Assembly: GCF_004354045.1 (NCBI RefSeq)
Contig: NZ_SMRT01000009.1
Coordinates: forward strand, 1 to 64,000
DNA: 64,000 bases
DNA from: Paenibacillus piri
GTDB taxonomy: Bacteria; Bacillota; Bacilli; Paenibacillales; NBRC-103111
Reading direction: 5' to 3'
Positions 7,643 through 16,515 of this stretch are shown piece after piece. Made by a program: the position numbers and the translations under genes. The notes under the pieces are model-generated. The model made no database searches. It saw only the letters and a list, made by a program, of their open reading frames with translations, and had not been told where the DNA came from. Within the stretch, counting starts at the first letter, position 1. Each line of letters starts with the position of its first letter.

Positions 7643-8998
7643 ATGATGATGAAACAAAAATGGTCCATCCTATTGGCAATACCTATGACACTCAGCCTGC
7701 TTGCGGGCTGCAGCGGAGGAGCATCGCAGCCGGCCGCGACCGACAAGCCGGATGCCGCACCCCCCAAGCCCGCCGCAACCGAGCAGCAGGCCAAGCCGGC
7801 GGAGCCCGCCAAGAGCGGCGGCAAGACGACCGTACAGTTCTGGCATTCGCTGGGCGGCAAAAACGGCGAGTACATCGACGGCTTGATCAAAAGGTTCAAC
7901 GATTCGCACCCGGACATCGAAGTAGTAGGAACGTTCCAGGGCGGATATGACGAGACGGTGACGAAGCTGCAGCAGGCAATCGCCTCAAAAACCGCGCCGG
8001 ACGTCAGCATGCTGGAACGGGCATATATCGAGATGTTTGCCGATGCGGACGTGCTGGAGGACCTGAACCCGCTGCTGAAAGGCTCCAATCTGAGCTCCGA
8101 TCTGTTCACTCCCGGACTGATGGGCCACTCCACATTTAACAACAAGCTGGTCGCGCTGCCGTTTAACCGGTCAACCCCGATCATGCATATTAACAAAACG
8201 ATGCTGGACGAGAAAGGGCTCGCCATTCCGACAACGTGGGATGAGCTGAAAAAAGTCGCCGAGGCGCTGGCAATCAAGGAAAACGGCTCTTACAGCCGCT
8301 ACGGCTTGACGATGCCTTACGATACATGGTATCCGATTGCGATGATTTCCCAGGCTGGGGGCAAGTTTTTCAACGATTCGAACAAGTCGATCGGATTTTA
8401 CGATAACGGCGTAGGCGCTAAAGTGTTCAACTACTTGAAGCAGCTGCAAAGCACGGGAGGCTTGTATTACCCGCCGGCCCAAGACTCCGGCAATATTACG
8501 TCGCAAATGTTCATCAACGGGAAAGTGGGTATTATGTTCGGATCGACAGGCAGCATCGGCAGCCTTGCCGGCGCAGTCAAATTTAACTATGTGACCGCGT
8601 TTCTGCCGAAGGATCAAATGTTCGCGACCCCGACGGGAGGGGCTAACGTGGCGATGCTGTCCGGCACCAAAAATAAAGCGGCGGCCTGGGAATTTATGCG
8701 CTGGATGGAAACCGACCCGCAGGGCGGCCTGCAGTTTATTTTACAATCCGGATATTTGCCGTTTACGAAGGCGATGGTCGAATCCAAGGAAATGAAGGAG
8801 CTATGGACGAAAGAACCGAACCGCAAAGTCGCTTACGATCAGCTGCAGTATGCAGTCGATACGAATAAGGATGTCGCGTGGCCGGAAGTGATGCACGAAT
8901 TTTTCTCGGCGATCGAAGCGATCATGTACGACAGTAAAAACGTGCAGACGACGTTGGATACGTTCAAGAAGGAAGCTGAGCGGATCTTGAAGAAGTAG
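7643..8998 (+). CDS. Extracellular solute-binding lipoprotein, UgpB-like
   Basis: About 451 residues. It begins MMMKQKWSILL and has a lipoprotein signal ending in LLAGC, then a Pro/Ala/Lys-rich linker (about 25-60), then a family 1 solute-binding domain starting TTVQFWHSLGGKNGEYID. The FWHSLGG opening and the PFNRSTPIMHINK segment resemble glycerol-3-phosphate-binding UgpB proteins. GAGGAGGAA at 7632-7640 marks the start at 7643 (ATGs at 7646 and 7649 are alternatives). It is expected to be anchored outside the membrane and to deliver ligand to the two permeases. Ligand inferred from context. Confidence 0.88.
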   Translation: MMMKQKWSILLAIPMTLSLLAGCSGGASQPAATDKPDAAPPKPAATEQQAKPAEPAKSGGKTTVQFWHSLGGKNGEYIDGLIKRFNDSHPDIEVVGTFQGGYDETVTKLQQAIASKTAPDVSMLERAYIEMFADADVLEDLNPLLKGSNLSSDLFTPGLMGHSTFNNKLVALPFNRSTPIMHINKTMLDEKGLAIPTTWDELKKVAEALAIKENGSYSRYGLTMPYDTWYPIAMISQAGGKFFNDSNKSIGFYDNGVGAKVFNYLKQLQSTGGLYYPPAQDSGNITSQMFINGKVGIMFGSTGSIGSLAGAVKFNYVTAFLPKDQMFATPTGGANVAMLSGTKNKAAAWEFMRWMETDPQGGLQFILQSGYLPFTKAMVESKEMKELWTKEPNRKVAYDQLQYAVDTNKDVAWPEVMHEFFSAIEAIMYDSKNVQTTLDTFKKEAERILKK

Positions 8999-9024
8999 TA
9001 TTTTGAGAAAAGGAGATGACGCTG

Positions 9025-9852
9025 TTGAGCGCAACCGATCACCAAGCGGCGGAGCCGCGCATTCATTGGCAGGCTCACCAAAGCACGAATGCGGAAATGC
9101 CGGAAAATACGATGGCGGCCATGCAGTATGCATGGGAGCTTGGCGGCATTCCGGAAATCGATATCCGGCAGACGGCGGACGGTATTATTATCGGCATGCA
9201 CGATCCGACGCCGAAGCGGACGACATCGGCGTCCGAAGCCGATCAGGACAGACTGATTGCGGAATGCACCTTCGAGCAGGTTCAAGCCTGGGATGCGGGA
9301 ATCAAATTCAGCGAAAAGTTCCGCGGCGAAAAGGTACCGGCATTAGAGCAAATATTGGCCGTATTGGCCGGTCATCCGGAACGGGAGCTGTATCTGGATT
9401 ACAAGCAGGTCGATTTGGAGAAGCTGGCTGAACTTATCGGGCGGTACGGACTTGGCAGGCAAATCATATTTTGCCACCGGGAGCATGAAAACTGCAAGAC
9501 GATGAAGCGGCTCGCTCCAGCCGTCCGGACGATGCTGTGGATTCCGGATGGAGAGATTGAAGGCAATTTCGCCAATGCGCTTGAAACGGGCTTCGACTCG
9601 CTCGATATTATCCAGCTGCATCTGAAGGATGCCGAAGCTGGTGGAGAATGGCGGTATAAAGTCGGACGCGATTATTTGCAGCAAGCGTTAAGCCGATTAT
9701 CCGAGACGGACCGCGAGCTGGAGGTGCTGCCGTTTCATTTTGACCAAGATTCCCTGTTTGCGCTGCTTGATATCGGAATTCGCCGCTTTGCCGTTGACGA
9801 GCCGAAAGTATTCGTGGAAACCCTAAGCCGTTATCGGCAGCGGCAAGTATAA
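9025..9852 (+). CDS. Glycerophosphodiester phosphodiesterase family protein
   Basis: About 275 residues, a TIM-barrel GDPD domain. The EMPENTMAAMQYAW block, EIDIRQTADG metal site and MHDPT histidine motif are clear, and there is no signal peptide, so it acts in the cytoplasm. GDPDs hydrolyse glycerophosphodiesters to glycerol phosphate and an alcohol. The usual first-strand AHRG motif reads AHQS here, replacing the arginine and glycine. The TTG at 9025 (or CTG 9022) is better spaced from AAAGGAG than the ATG at 9016. As the last gene of the importer operon it would process the imported compound. Confidence 0.82.
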   Translation: MSATDHQAAEPRIHWQAHQSTNAEMPENTMAAMQYAWELGGIPEIDIRQTADGIIIGMHDPTPKRTTSASEADQDRLIAECTFEQVQAWDAGIKFSEKFRGEKVPALEQILAVLAGHPERELYLDYKQVDLEKLAELIGRYGLGRQIIFCHREHENCKTMKRLAPAVRTMLWIPDGEIEGNFANALETGFDSLDIIQLHLKDAEAGGEWRYKVGRDYLQQALSRLSETDRELEVLPFHFDQDSLFALLDIGIRRFAVDEPKVFVETLSRYRQRQV

Positions 9853-9911
9853 CCGATTGCGGAAGGGCTCCCGGTAGTGTACCAACCAGGAGTCGGTCCC
9901 GAACAATGTGG

Positions 9912-9957
9912 AAAGACGCCTCCAAAACCACCATAAAGTGGAGATGGAAGCGTCTTT
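9912..9957. terminator. Bidirectional terminator hairpin resembling the MITE core
   Basis: AAGACGCcTCCA... pairs with ...TGGAaGCGTCTT, with TTTT on the plus side. It lies between convergent genes and can stop both. The inner sequence (cctcca, ccac, ata, agtgg, gatggaagc) matches the reverse complement of the central hairpin in the repeats at 23110-23276 and 49228-49399, so it may derive from that family. Confidence 0.65.
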
Positions 9958-10000
9958 TCGCATGCAGAAGTTTAAAGATGAATCACAACCGCTCCGGAGA

Positions 10001-11680
10001 TTACTGCTCTTTGACGACTCTCACGTCAGCCGCAGCCTGCTTGCCGCCAGGCATTACAGCCGTAATCGTAAACCGGGTTACGTTGCCGGTCGTATGAACG
10101 GTGCCGTCGGAATCGATCGTTACCGTGCCGACCGTTCCATTGGACGAATCACCCAAAATGTCATTGACGATAAAGGTCGTCGCCAATGCAAAGTTATACC
10201 GCTGCACTTCATCCTGCTCGTATTCGTTGCCATAGTTGTCCGTTACCTTCATGTCCAGCATGTCGAATGCATTGAATTGGCCGGAATAAACGCCGTTCGT
10301 CACCGACAAGGCTTGCACCAAAGAACGGCCTCTAATTTCAACAAGCTCGCCTTTGACGGCTTCGTCTTTCACATTAACCTTGACAGACATTTGCTTGGGG
10401 GTTCCCTCCGGCGTGACATAGACGATATCCACTGTCGCCGTACCGGCTTTATTCCCTAATATATAGCCTCTATGATCTGCAGAGACGGCGGTTTTCACAA
10501 TTGAAGGCACGGAAGAGGTAATGGATTGAATCAGGCCGGGCACGGCCACTTCTTCGCCGGATGCGTTGATCGCTTTAATTTCGATTTCTTTGGCAAATAA
10601 GCTGCGCGTCGGATCCTCGGCTTCGGCTCTCGAAGCAAAGCCGTTTTTCCCGGATGCCGATGAGGTGAGTCCGCGGTCGATGACGTTGCTGATATCATAC
10701 GTATCCGCGATCGTATAGTTCATGCTGCCGGAACCGGTAGCTGAAGCGCCAATGACGAGATTGCGCGTTGCGGACTGGATTTCCGAGTCATTGAGACCGC
10801 CCAGCGTTACTTTATAAATGCCGTTGGTCAGCTGACGTGATTTCGCCAAAGAGATGACAGCCGACTTATGATCGTCGGACCATAATACGGTAGCGGGGAT
10901 ATCTGTTCCGTCTTTGCTGAGCGTCAAGGTGGCTCTCGCCGTATCGATCGCTTGGTCCAGCGTTACCTTCACCGCTTGATCGCCGGATGCCTGTACTGTA
11001 TCCAGCGATACTTTGCCCTGCTGCTGTCCCTGTCCTTGATCTTTACCCGGCTGTTGATCCTGTTGTCCTTGAGCCGCCTGCAGCGAGCCGTAAGCGCCTG
11101 TTACAAGGTCGGCCCGGGTAGCTGCGTCGCCGCCGCTCTTGTCCGCAGGGTGGATACCCAATGCCGCAGCTTGCTTCACGGCATCCGCATACCATGGGCT
11201 GGCAGCGGTGCTTACCGTGCGGCCGAGTCCTTTGACGAACACCGTATCCAATTGTCCGACGGTCACGTTATCGCCGGGCGCGAACAGGCTGTCCGTCATT
11301 CCGTCGATGAGCCCGGCTTTTTTCGCCGCCTCGATATAAGGAATGGCCCAGCCGTTGGCCGCGTCTTCGGCGCGGACATCGGCGAAGCTGGAGGTTTGTA
11401 GCGAAGCGTCAACCTGCAGACCGAAGATCAGTGCGGCCACCTTGGCGAATTGGGCACGGGTCATATTTTGCGCGATGCCGAACGTATCGTCCGATACGCC
11501 TTCGACAATGCCGCTGGCCAGCAGCGTGCTGATTTTGGATTGCAGTGCCGGGTCGGCGTTGGTTAAGTCTTTATAGTCGGAAACGGATTTGGAGACGGTT
11601 GTCGTATCGGCTGCGGCTGCAGATGCAACCATCGAAAAAGCCATGGCTGCAGTGGCAATGAGGATAGCGCTTTTTTTCAT
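10001..11680 (-). CDS. S-layer homology (SLH) domain surface protein
   Basis: A 559-residue exported protein. Signal peptide MKKSAILIATAAMAFSMVA ending near AAAADT (about 24). SLH-type repeats follow at about 36-90 and 97-150, with a degenerate third at about 160-195; these bind pyruvylated secondary cell-wall polymer. A Gln/Gly-rich linker (about 198-220) leads to an Ig-like region (about 221-330) and a C-terminal part of unknown fold. AAGGAG precedes the start, and a promoter lies at 11728-11757. It stands alone, divergent from the GNAT gene. Cell-wall anchoring is well supported; the job of the C-terminal part is not known. Confidence 0.85.
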   Translation of the reverse strand: MKKSAILIATAAMAFSMVASAAAADTTTVSKSVSDYKDLTNADPALQSKISTLLASGIVEGVSDDTFGIAQNMTRAQFAKVAALIFGLQVDASLQTSSFADVRAEDAANGWAIPYIEAAKKAGLIDGMTDSLFAPGDNVTVGQLDTVFVKGLGRTVSTAASPWYADAVKQAAALGIHPADKSGGDAATRADLVTGAYGSLQAAQGQQDQQPGKDQGQGQQQGKVSLDTVQASGDQAVKVTLDQAIDTARATLTLSKDGTDIPATVLWSDDHKSAVISLAKSRQLTNGIYKVTLGGLNDSEIQSATRNLVIGASATGSGSMNYTIADTYDISNVIDRGLTSSASGKNGFASRAEAEDPTRSLFAKEIEIKAINASGEEVAVPGLIQSITSSVPSIVKTAVSADHRGYILGNKAGTATVDIVYVTPEGTPKQMSVKVNVKDEAVKGELVEIRGRSLVQALSVTNGVYSGQFNAFDMLDMKVTDNYGNEYEQDEVQRYNFALATTFIVNDILGDSSNGTVGTVTIDSDGTVHTTGNVTRFTITAVMPGGKQAAADVRVVKEQ

Positions 11681-11727
11681 AGCTTAAGGTTCTCCTTAGT
11701 CTGTTAAAATATGAAACTATCATTTAA

Positions 11728-11757
11728 ATCATACTATTACTGTCATGAAAATGCCAA
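11728..11757 (-). promoter_or_regulatory. Promoter of the SLH-domain gene
   Basis: On the minus strand, TTGGCA (11757-11752) and TATGAT (11733-11728) are 18 bp apart, about 50 bp upstream of the start. No symmetric operator is obvious. Confidence 0.5.
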
Positions 11758-11853
11758 CTTTGGCCGAATAAAAATAATGGAAAGCAGGAAGGATATACCC
11801 GTGATCTTGCCGAAGAGATAAGGCCTAAGATTGCACTTAAGGAGAGGAAAGCA

Positions 11854-12312
11854 ATGAAGATTGCCCGACTGAACGAGTCGGACCGGCCGCCCATGCATTT
11901 GCTGCTGATGGCGGATCCGTCGCGCAAGCTCGTGGAGGATTATCTCAAGAGAGGCGAATGCTATGTAGCAACGCTGGAAGGAAATCCGCATCCGGTAGGC
12001 GTATATGTGCTGCTGCCAACCCGCCCGGAGACGGTGGAAATCGTCAATATTGCGGTTGATGAACGGGAGCAGGGCAAAGGGCTGGGGAAACGGCTCGTGA
12101 ACGACGCGGTTCAAAGAGCGAGGGAGTCGGGCTTTAAGACGGTGGAAATCGGTACAGGGAATTCGGGCGTCGTTCAGCTGGCGCTTTATCAAAAATGCGG
12201 ATTCCGGATAACGGGAATCGATAAAGATTTTTTCATACGCCATTATGACGAGCCGATCTATGAAAATGGCATTCAGGTTGTCGATATGGTGCGAATGGCG
12301 CAGGATTTATAA
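11854..12312 (+). CDS. GNAT-family N-acetyltransferase
   Basis: A 152-residue acetyltransferase. The acetyl-CoA loop is visible as EREQGKGLGKRLVNDAV (about 70-86), followed by the strand VEIGTGNSGVVQLALYQKCGF typical of the fold's second half. The target cannot be told; many such proteins acetylate small amines or protein N-termini. The start follows AAGGAGAGGAAAGCA. It is a single gene, divergent from the SLH protein, and its end touches a pseudogene on the other strand. Confidence 0.8.
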   Translation: MKIARLNESDRPPMHLLLMADPSRKLVEDYLKRGECYVATLEGNPHPVGVYVLLPTRPETVEIVNIAVDEREQGKGLGKRLVNDAVQRARESGFKTVEIGTGNSGVVQLALYQKCGFRITGIDKDFFIRHYDEPIYENGIQVVDMVRMAQDL

Positions 12313-12523
12313 GGAACTCGCAAATACGAAGGCGCCGTCGACCCTTTCTTTCCGAAACAGCTCCGGCAGCTGGACGAGATAATGCGCCTGTGCATCTTCG
12401 CCCCGTATAGTCGGCTTCTAGCCGAAACGGCTCGCGGCTCCGGTCTACGACGGCCCAGCCGCAGCCTCCTCTTGAATTCATAATCTCCATAATATCAATT
12501 ATCTTCATACCTCGAATCGGCAA
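12307..12523 (-). pseudogene. Frameshifted C-terminal remnant of an unrecognised enzyme-like protein
   Basis: Reading leftward from about 12523, one frame gives MKIIDIMEIMNSRGGCGWAV and VVDRSREPFRLEADYTG. After a run of four G the sensible reading moves by one base to EDAQAHYLVQLPELFRKERV and DGAFVFASSL, then a stop at 12309-12307. Removing one G restores a single frame, so this looks like a 1-base insertion in a truncated gene. The VDGAFVF ending recalls the C-terminal part of TIM-barrel glycosidase-like proteins, but that is only an impression. Confidence 0.5.
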
Positions 12524-12588
12524 TTTTGCAAATATCGACAGTATTCGTATGCGCGCTTCTTTACAATAACTAGTAAAGGGGGCGTAGC

Positions 12589-14322
12589 ATGAAACTGCAT
12601 AAAAAGCTGATGCTCGTTTATTTTGTGACCATTCTGCTTCCGATTATCGGGTTGACGCAATACTTCCTTAATCAGATGTCCGATTTGATCATCCGGTATG
12701 TTTCAGATTCGTATCAGAAAATATTAACCCAATCCAGCAGCGGAATTTATTATAATATCAGGTTTTACGAAAGCATCCTCGATAATCTGACGGTTTCGGA
12801 GACCGTTCAGGATGTGCTCACCCATCCGGATGTATATCGGGAGAAGGGCGTCTACATTATGAACCGGGAAATTTCCCGTTCGGTCCGGTTTATTCAAGCC
12901 CATCAGGCGACCGACGTGGAGAGCATCGAATTTTACTCCGCTTCGCCCGATATGATATCGGATGGAGTTTACTTGTTTCCGTTCGACAGGCTGCAGCGTG
13001 TGCTCGGCATGACGGAAATTCCGGATTCCAAGTTTTGGAGACTCGAATATTCGAAAGACAAGTACTTTTATGCGCTCGTGCGCCCGATTCATAGCATCGG
13101 CGAATTTCAGAAGATCGGTTACATCAAGCTTACGGTTCAGATTCCTTCGATCACCTATGTTCAGGAGATAGCGGACAACCCCTCAATCCCGGGCGGGAGC
13201 TTCATTATCGCCGACAGTACGGGAAGGGTCATGTTCCATCCCGATGAGAATATGCTGGACCGTCAGCTGCCGGAGGAAATCACGAACCGGACCAGCGAGC
13301 GGCTGAGCAGCGAGTCGGAGCTTAGTATGGACATTCATGGAACCGCTTACGTCATGTGGTACCGTAAACTGCAGAATGTGGACTGGACCGCGTATTTGCT
13401 CGTGCCGAAAGATTCGATCCAACTCAAGGTCAAGGAAATGCGGCAAACGATCATTACGGCGGCGTTTATATGCTCGGTTATTTTTTCCTTGATGACGCTG
13501 CTCGTTACCCGTCGATTGACACGGGGCATTCGGCGGCTCCATGCAAAAGTGTCTCGTGCCGGCAGGGGGGTGCTGTTCACAGACCGCCGGACTACGGCGA
13601 AAGGCGATGAAATAACAGGGCTGGAGCGCAGCTTTGACAATATGCTCGATAATTTGCGGGAACTGATTCACGAGAATTACGTGGAGAAGCTGGAGCGGCG
13701 GGAAATGGAGTTCAATTTCTTGCAAACTCAGATCAATCCGCATTTTCTGTACAATACGCTGGATGCGATCAAAAATGAAATCGACATGGACGAGAAGCAA
13801 AAGGCGATTCGGATGGTCGTCTCGCTGGCCGATCTTTTCCGTATTTCCGTATCGAAGGGAAGCAACATGATCAGGTTCAATGAAGAGTTTTACCACGCGA
13901 AATGCTATCTTCAAATTCATGAAATCCGGTTCGGCACCAAATATACCGTCGAGTGGGACATTGATCCTCGGCTCCCGCATCTTTATACCTTAAAAATCAT
14001 CCTTCAGCCTCTCCTGGAGAATGCTATCCAGCACGGACTAAAGGATGTACGGGACGGTAAAATCGTCGTCAAAGGAAAGCACGCGAACGAGGAGTCGGTC
14101 ATCATCACGGTACAAGATAACGGGGTCGGCATGACGAAGGAGCAGGCTGCCGCTCTGCTGCAGAACAGCTCCTCGCCGAAAGGGATCGGACTGTTCAACG
14201 TGAACAGCCGGATCCGTATGTACTTCGGAAACGAATACGGTTTGTCCGTTCAGTCGGAGCGAGGAAAAGGGACGGAAATCATGTTGAAATTGCCGATCAA
14301 GGAGAGCGGAGAGCATGAATAG
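12589..14322 (+). CDS. Sensor histidine kinase, YesM-like
   Basis: A 577-residue membrane kinase. A transmembrane helix at about 8-28 starts an extracellular sensing domain. A second helix at about 284-305 leads to a HAMP linker, then the LytS/YesM-type kinase core with phospho-acceptor H385 in QTQINPHFLYNTLD, and an ATPase domain with the LLENAIQHGLKD and VQDNGVGM boxes. The start follows AAAGGGGGCG. Its likely partner is the AraC-type response regulator at 19468-21087, after the transporter genes, an arrangement seen in carbohydrate-sensing loci. It probably senses an extracellular oligosaccharide or its binding protein. Confidence 0.88.
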   Translation: MKLHKKLMLVYFVTILLPIIGLTQYFLNQMSDLIIRYVSDSYQKILTQSSSGIYYNIRFYESILDNLTVSETVQDVLTHPDVYREKGVYIMNREISRSVRFIQAHQATDVESIEFYSASPDMISDGVYLFPFDRLQRVLGMTEIPDSKFWRLEYSKDKYFYALVRPIHSIGEFQKIGYIKLTVQIPSITYVQEIADNPSIPGGSFIIADSTGRVMFHPDENMLDRQLPEEITNRTSERLSSESELSMDIHGTAYVMWYRKLQNVDWTAYLLVPKDSIQLKVKEMRQTIITAAFICSVIFSLMTLLVTRRLTRGIRRLHAKVSRAGRGVLFTDRRTTAKGDEITGLERSFDNMLDNLRELIHENYVEKLERREMEFNFLQTQINPHFLYNTLDAIKNEIDMDEKQKAIRMVVSLADLFRISVSKGSNMIRFNEEFYHAKCYLQIHEIRFGTKYTVEWDIDPRLPHLYTLKIILQPLLENAIQHGLKDVRDGKIVVKGKHANEESVIITVQDNGVGMTKEQAAALLQNSSSPKGIGLFNVNSRIRMYFGNEYGLSVQSERGKGTEIMLKLPIKESGEHE

Positions 14323-14406
14323 TTGTTTGCGTCGAGGTTTTCGCCAAGGCCCGGCGCCATGTGCAGGCACCTGTCCGATATTCCATGGACCTGCGGATGC
14401 AAAAAA

Positions 14407-14471
14407 AAGTGATACCTCATCGTAAATATTTGGACTTTCGGTTCCTGACAATGCGCCGCTATGATAAGTAT
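14407..14471 (+). promoter_or_regulatory. Conserved upstream element, site 1 (likely YesN-type regulator target)
   Basis: AAGTGATAC, then AATATTTGGACTTT, then GACA and TATGAT recur in the same order and nearly the same spacing at 21131-21200, upstream of another unit of the same locus. A weaker match is at 18217-18245. Site 1 lies about 200 bp before the permease start. The rest of 14323-14609 shows nothing else definite. An operator for the AraC-type response regulator of this locus is the best explanation. Confidence 0.5.
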
Positions 14472-14609
14472 GTAAGCGTAAACAACAAGAACGGCGGTAC
14501 GATGCCAATACCTTGAATGAAAGAAACTCGCGTATGCCGTGACTTTTTTCAGGGGGTGACGAACCCAAATCAATGCGAATCAACTGGGGGAGAGGAGGCA
14601 GCGCAATCT

Positions 14610-15572
14610 ATGTTACCCATGACCGAACCGGCATCGAAGGCCGAGAGCCGGCCTTCGGACAATTTTCGGCGAATCTTATGGAAGCGGATTTGGCAGCATA
14701 AAATATTTTACCTCTTCATGATTCCCGGCATCGTGTGGTTTTTTATATTCTCCTACGTCCCGCTCTTCGGGATTCAAGTGGCGTTCCGCAATTATACGTT
14801 TAACGGAGGCTTCACCGGAAGTCCATGGGCAGGTCTGAAGTACTTCCGGCAATTTTTCGACTATTACCAATCGACGGAAATCATCCGCAACACGATCGTT
14901 ATCAGCTTGATGAAGCTAGGCATCGGATTCCCGATGCCGATCATTCTGGCGGTTCTTTTGAACGAAGTATACAGGATGAAATTTAAGAAGGTTGTGCAGA
15001 CACTTTCTTATTTGCCGCATTTCGTTTCGTGGGTTGTCGTGGTAACCCTGATGCAGCGTCTGCTTTCCGTGTACGGAGGGCCGGTTAACGACCTGCTTGC
15101 CTCGTTCGGTTTGGAACGTGTCCAATTTCTATATAACACGGCATGGTTTTATCAAATGATCGTAGGTTCGGACATCTGGAAAAATATCGGCTGGAACTCC
15201 ATCATCTATATAGCAGCTATCGCCGGGATCGATCAACAGTTGTATGAAGCCGCCAAGATTGACGGTGCGAGCCGATTCCGGCAAGTTTGGCACGTAACGC
15301 TTCCCGGTATCCGCAACATTGCTGTGATCCTTTTCATTCTGGCCGTAGGCGGTTTAATGAGCGCAGGCTACGAACAGCTTCTTCTGCTCAACGGCCCTGC
15401 GACGGCCAGGATCGGCAGCGTTCTCGACGTGCATGTCATTACCTCGGGCATTAATGAAGGGCGTCTGAGCTATGCTGCCGCCGTCGGTCTCTTCCAGAGC
15501 ATTATCGGACTTTTGATGATTTTGACGGTCAATCGAATCGCTCGCAAAGTCAGCGACATATCCTTGTTCTAG
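14610..15572 (+). CDS. ABC transporter permease, LplB-like
   Basis: A 320-residue permease of the oligosaccharide group used with long (over 500 residue) binding lipoproteins. It has the opening helix KIFYLFMIPGIVWFFIFSYVP, six membrane segments in all, and the loop YEAAKIDGASRFRQVWHVTLP. The ATG at 14610 follows AGAGGAGG and gives the normal length; an in-frame ATG at 14517 has no good site. Neighbouring genes supply the second permease and lipoprotein. No ATPase is encoded here, so a shared MsmX-type ATPase is expected. Confidence 0.87.
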   Translation: MLPMTEPASKAESRPSDNFRRILWKRIWQHKIFYLFMIPGIVWFFIFSYVPLFGIQVAFRNYTFNGGFTGSPWAGLKYFRQFFDYYQSTEIIRNTIVISLMKLGIGFPMPIILAVLLNEVYRMKFKKVVQTLSYLPHFVSWVVVVTLMQRLLSVYGGPVNDLLASFGLERVQFLYNTAWFYQMIVGSDIWKNIGWNSIIYIAAIAGIDQQLYEAAKIDGASRFRQVWHVTLPGIRNIAVILFILAVGGLMSAGYEQLLLLNGPATARIGSVLDVHVITSGINEGRLSYAAAVGLFQSIIGLLMILTVNRIARKVSDISLF

Positions 15573-15584
15573 AAAGGTGATGAG

Positions 15585-16478
15585 ATGAAACGCGATCTGA
15601 AATTTTTCAACCTGCTCAATTACATGATTCTGACGTTGGTCGCTTTCTCCATGGTCTATCCTTTCATCTACATCCTGGTGTATTCGCTTAACGACGGGAA
15701 GGATTCGATGCAAGGCGCTCTTTATTTCTGGCCGCGGCAGTTCACGCTTGATAACTATGCGCAGGTGTTCAACAACCCGAACATCTGGCAGGCCTACAAA
15801 ATTACGCTGCTCCGCACGGTCATCGGAACGTTCCTGCATGTGCTGCTTTGTACGCTTATGGCGTACGCGCTCGCCAAGCGGTCACTGCCGGGCAGGACGT
15901 TCTTCACCTTCTACATTTTCTTGCCGACGATCTTCAGTGCGGGCTTCATTCCGTATTTTATCACGCTGCAGAAGCTGCATCTGATCAACACGTTCTGGGT
16001 ATATATCATTCCGCTGCTGTTCAACTTCATTCACATTGTGATCATCAGGACATTTCTGCAGGGGATTCCGGAGGAACTGGAGGAGTCGGCGAAGATCGAC
16101 GGCTATGGGGATTTCATGATTTTCATCAATATCATCCTGCCGCTGTCCGGTCCGGTGCTGGCAACGATCGGTTTGTTCATCGGTGTGACGCATTGGAACG
16201 ATTGGTTCACAGGTACCTATTATGTATCCGACAAAAATCTGATTCCCGTGCAGACGCTGCTGCAGCAAATGCTTACCGAAGCGGATGCGCTTTCGAATTC
16301 CATGCAGCGGGCGTCTCAGCAAGGCGGGCAGACGATCAGCGAAACTGCCACAGGCTTCACTCCCGAATCGCTTCGTATGGCTCTGCTGGTCATCACCGTC
16401 TTCCCGATTCTGTGCGTGTACCCGTTCCTGCAAAAATATTTCGTCAAAGGCGTCATGCTCGGTTCCGTGAAAGGATAA
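15585..16478 (+). CDS. ABC transporter permease, YtcP/LplC-like
   Basis: A 297-residue second permease with six predicted helices and the loop LEESAKIDGYGDFMIFINIILP. The ending KYFVKGVMLGSVKG is typical of this group. It starts 12 bp after the previous stop, after AAAGGTGATGAG, so the two are cotranscribed. It forms the translocation pore with the LplB-like subunit. Confidence 0.88.
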   Translation: MKRDLKFFNLLNYMILTLVAFSMVYPFIYILVYSLNDGKDSMQGALYFWPRQFTLDNYAQVFNNPNIWQAYKITLLRTVIGTFLHVLLCTLMAYALAKRSLPGRTFFTFYIFLPTIFSAGFIPYFITLQKLHLINTFWVYIIPLLFNFIHIVIIRTFLQGIPEELEESAKIDGYGDFMIFINIILPLSGPVLATIGLFIGVTHWNDWFTGTYYVSDKNLIPVQTLLQQMLTEADALSNSMQRASQQGGQTISETATGFTPESLRMALLVITVFPILCVYPFLQKYFVKGVMLGSVKG

Positions 16479-16515
16479 GGCCGAAAGGCTATTCAAGATT
16501 GCAAGGAGGGTTCAT

